Assembly (NCBI GenBank): GCA_963640685.1 | Contig: CAVIAA010000010.1 | Coordinates: 1 to 51,875, forward strand | Length of the DNA: 51,875 nt | Reading direction: 5' to 3' | DNA from: SFEL01 sp963640685 | GTDB lineage: Bacteria; Bacillota; Clostridia; Christensenellales; CAG-138 | Shown here: one piece after another, positions 50,957-51,875 of the stretch | How positions within the stretch are numbered: position 1 is the stretch's first letter | Layout of the letters: every line of letters starts with the position of its first letter | Made by a program: the position numbers and the translations under genes | Notes under the pieces: generated by a model | What the model was told of the DNA's origin: nothing | Databases searched by the model: none | What the model saw: only the letters and a program-made list of their open reading frames with translations

Positions 50957-51650
50957 TTTTTCCTTCCTCCAGCTTATATCCCTTTCCCCATACGACCTTC
51001 ACATACCTCGGGTTGCCGGGGTCTATCTCCAGTTTTTCCCGTATGTGGCGTATGTGAACTGCGATGGTTCCCTCCGCCCCGATTGGTACATCGTTCCATA
51101 TTTTTTGATATATCTCCTTTGAAGAGAACACCTTTCCCGGGTTCTGCATCAGCAGCTTGAGTATCTCGTACTCCGTCGGCGTAAGCGAAACCGGCTCACC
51201 GCAGAGGGTCACCTCCTTTGCCTCGTCGTCCAGCTCTATATCGCCCGAGCGCAGCGTCCTTGGCGGCTGCGCCTTTATCCCGCCGAGATAGGCATAGCGG
51301 CGAAGCTGTGCCTTTACCCTTGCTATCACCTCCAGCGGATTAAATGGCTTGGTAACGTAGTCGTCCGCGCCGACGGTAAGCCCCGCGACCTTGTCCATAT
51401 CCTCTCCCTTGGCTGTAAGCAATATTACCGGAACGTTGCTCTCCTGCCTTATTCTGGCCGTTGCCGTCATGCCGTCCATCAACGGCATCATTATATCCAT
51501 CAGCACAAGATGTATTTCCTCCGCAGCGAGCCTCTCCAGTGCTTCGCTGCCGTTTGCCGCCTCAACAATGCCGTAGCCCTCGCCGGAAAGATATATTTTA
51601 AGCGCATTCCGTATATCCCTGTCATCGTCACACACAAGAATGTTGTACAT
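50937..51650 (-). CDS. OmpR-family response regulator
   Basis: 237 residues: receiver domain with acidic pocket CDDDRD (8-13 area), phospho-acceptor Asp52 in LVLMDIMMPLMDG, and Lys in LLTAKGEDM. The C-terminal winged helix DNA-binding domain carries LTPTEYEILKLLMQNPGKVFS and VAVHIRHIREKLE. The start ATG 51650 has AGGTGAGGTA upstream. It precedes and overlaps the kinase gene. Similar to VanR-like regulators. The operon may autoregulate through a direct repeat upstream (51663-51682). Confidence 0.94.
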   Translation of the reverse strand: MYNILVCDDDRDIRNALKIYLSGEGYGIVEAANGSEALERLAAEEIHLVLMDIMMPLMDGMTATARIRQESNVPVILLTAKGEDMDKVAGLTVGADDYVTKPFNPLEVIARVKAQLRRYAYLGGIKAQPPRTLRSGDIELDDEAKEVTLCGEPVSLTPTEYEILKLLMQNPGKVFSSKEIYQKIWNDVPIGAEGTIAVHIRHIREKLEIDPGNPRYVKVVWGKGYKLEEGKNGSKGQ

Positions 51651-51662
51651 TACCTCACCTCC

Positions 51663-51682
51663 GCATATCAAAGCATATCAAA
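51663..51682. repeat. Tandem decamer upstream of the response regulator
   Basis: Two perfect copies of GCATATCAAA (51663-51672 and 51673-51682) 13 nt upstream of the ATG. Ten-bp spacing puts both on the same helix face, as for many response regulator sites. A box TTAAGGTGTTTT lies next to it. Confidence 0.6.
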
Positions 51683-51747
51683 AAACACCTTAACATAAAA
51701 CTGCATAAATCATTAATTCTTAATTAAGACCGCAGCTTTTGCGCAGC

Positions 51748-51776
51748 AAAAAAGCCGCCCGCTGTCAGAGGACGGC
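51748..51776 (-). terminator. Terminator of a gene outside the window
   Basis: Minus strand: 7-bp stem GCCGTCC/GGGCGGC (51770-51776 with 51754-51760, one G-T pair), nine-base loop, then TTTTTT. It would stop a leftward transcript entering from the right edge. Confidence 0.7.
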
Positions 51777-51847
51777 TCTGTTGCCGTGTCTAATTTGATA
51801 CAACATAACGACAGCTTTCTTCTACCACTTAACGATAAACACCCCCC

Positions 51848-51865
51848 GTGTGCGTTTTTGCACAC
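51848..51865. other. Stem-loop at the right edge
   Basis: Stem GTGTGC/GCACAC with a six-base GTTTTT loop and C-rich flanks. No T tail on either strand. The remaining region 51777-51847 shows no gene that I can support. Confidence 0.4.
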
Positions 51866-51875
51866 CCCTCATAAC

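Noticed and set aside
51720..51875. Phage or integrative element boundary at the right edge
   Set aside because: No integrase, no att-like repeat and no tRNA; only a terminator and a short hairpin are seen.

Overview
The window looks like chromosomal core genome of a spore-forming, GC-rich Bacillota, most likely an anaerobic Clostridia lineage. The evidence is the germination protease and SpoIIP pair, a dgt-dnaG-rpoD cluster, ClpC, a trmK-nif3-zinc ribbon-rnpB block, many SD-led genes and sigma-A-like promoters, and lipoproteins with lipoboxes. The exact family cannot be told from the sequence alone. I see no phage, insertion sequence, integrase or CRISPR array.

Layout. 1-183: a CCTG tetranucleotide tract inside the start of a leftward ORF that runs off the edge. 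184-4302: lipoprotein, cell-wall amidase and clpC, all leftward. 4544-13572: a long leftward run of pyrimidine nucleoside phosphorylase, polA, coaE, lytic transglycosylase, oligopeptide-type binding lipoprotein, lspA, an rluD-type pseudouridine synthase and a small membrane protein, with many overlapping genes. 13607-16161: a cation efflux (CDF) gene, tRNA-Val(CAC) with its own promoter and terminator, and a glycosyltransferase. 16239-17045: two divergent small genes of unknown function. 17101-22185: rpoD, dnaG and dgt plus an EamA transporter. 22296-24589: rpsT (TTG start), gpr, spoIIP. 24586-28722: glycoside hydrolase family 2, trmK, nif3, zinc ribbon protein, followed by RNase P RNA and a 48-codon membrane-protein gene.

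29502-36318: LysR regulator, SPOR protein, PucR-type regulator back to back with hsp20, then a P-type Ca/Mn ATPase under a clear yybP-ykoY manganese riboswitch whose P1 3' strand is also the 5' arm of a terminator. 36319-40796: a complete sugar ABC importer (ATPase, two permeases, binding lipoprotein). 40879-46637: envelope genes, namely an OB-like lipoprotein, a divergent LCP protein with a phosphodiester glycosidase, and an operon of MFS carrier, CrtO-like acyltransferase and MGDG-synthase-like glycosyltransferase. 46812-49406: a TetM-like translation GTPase fused to a YacP/Rae1-like NYN nuclease. 49409-51650: a histidine kinase and response regulator pair.

The most interesting items are the GTPase-nuclease fusion (a possible one-piece ribosome A-site mRNA cleavage factor), the tetranucleotide-repeat ORF at the left edge (possible phase variation), the manganese riboswitch switch-over structure, the glycolipid-like operon, and several regulatory details: interlocked divergent promoters, a likely leaderless trmK mRNA, and non-AUG starts.
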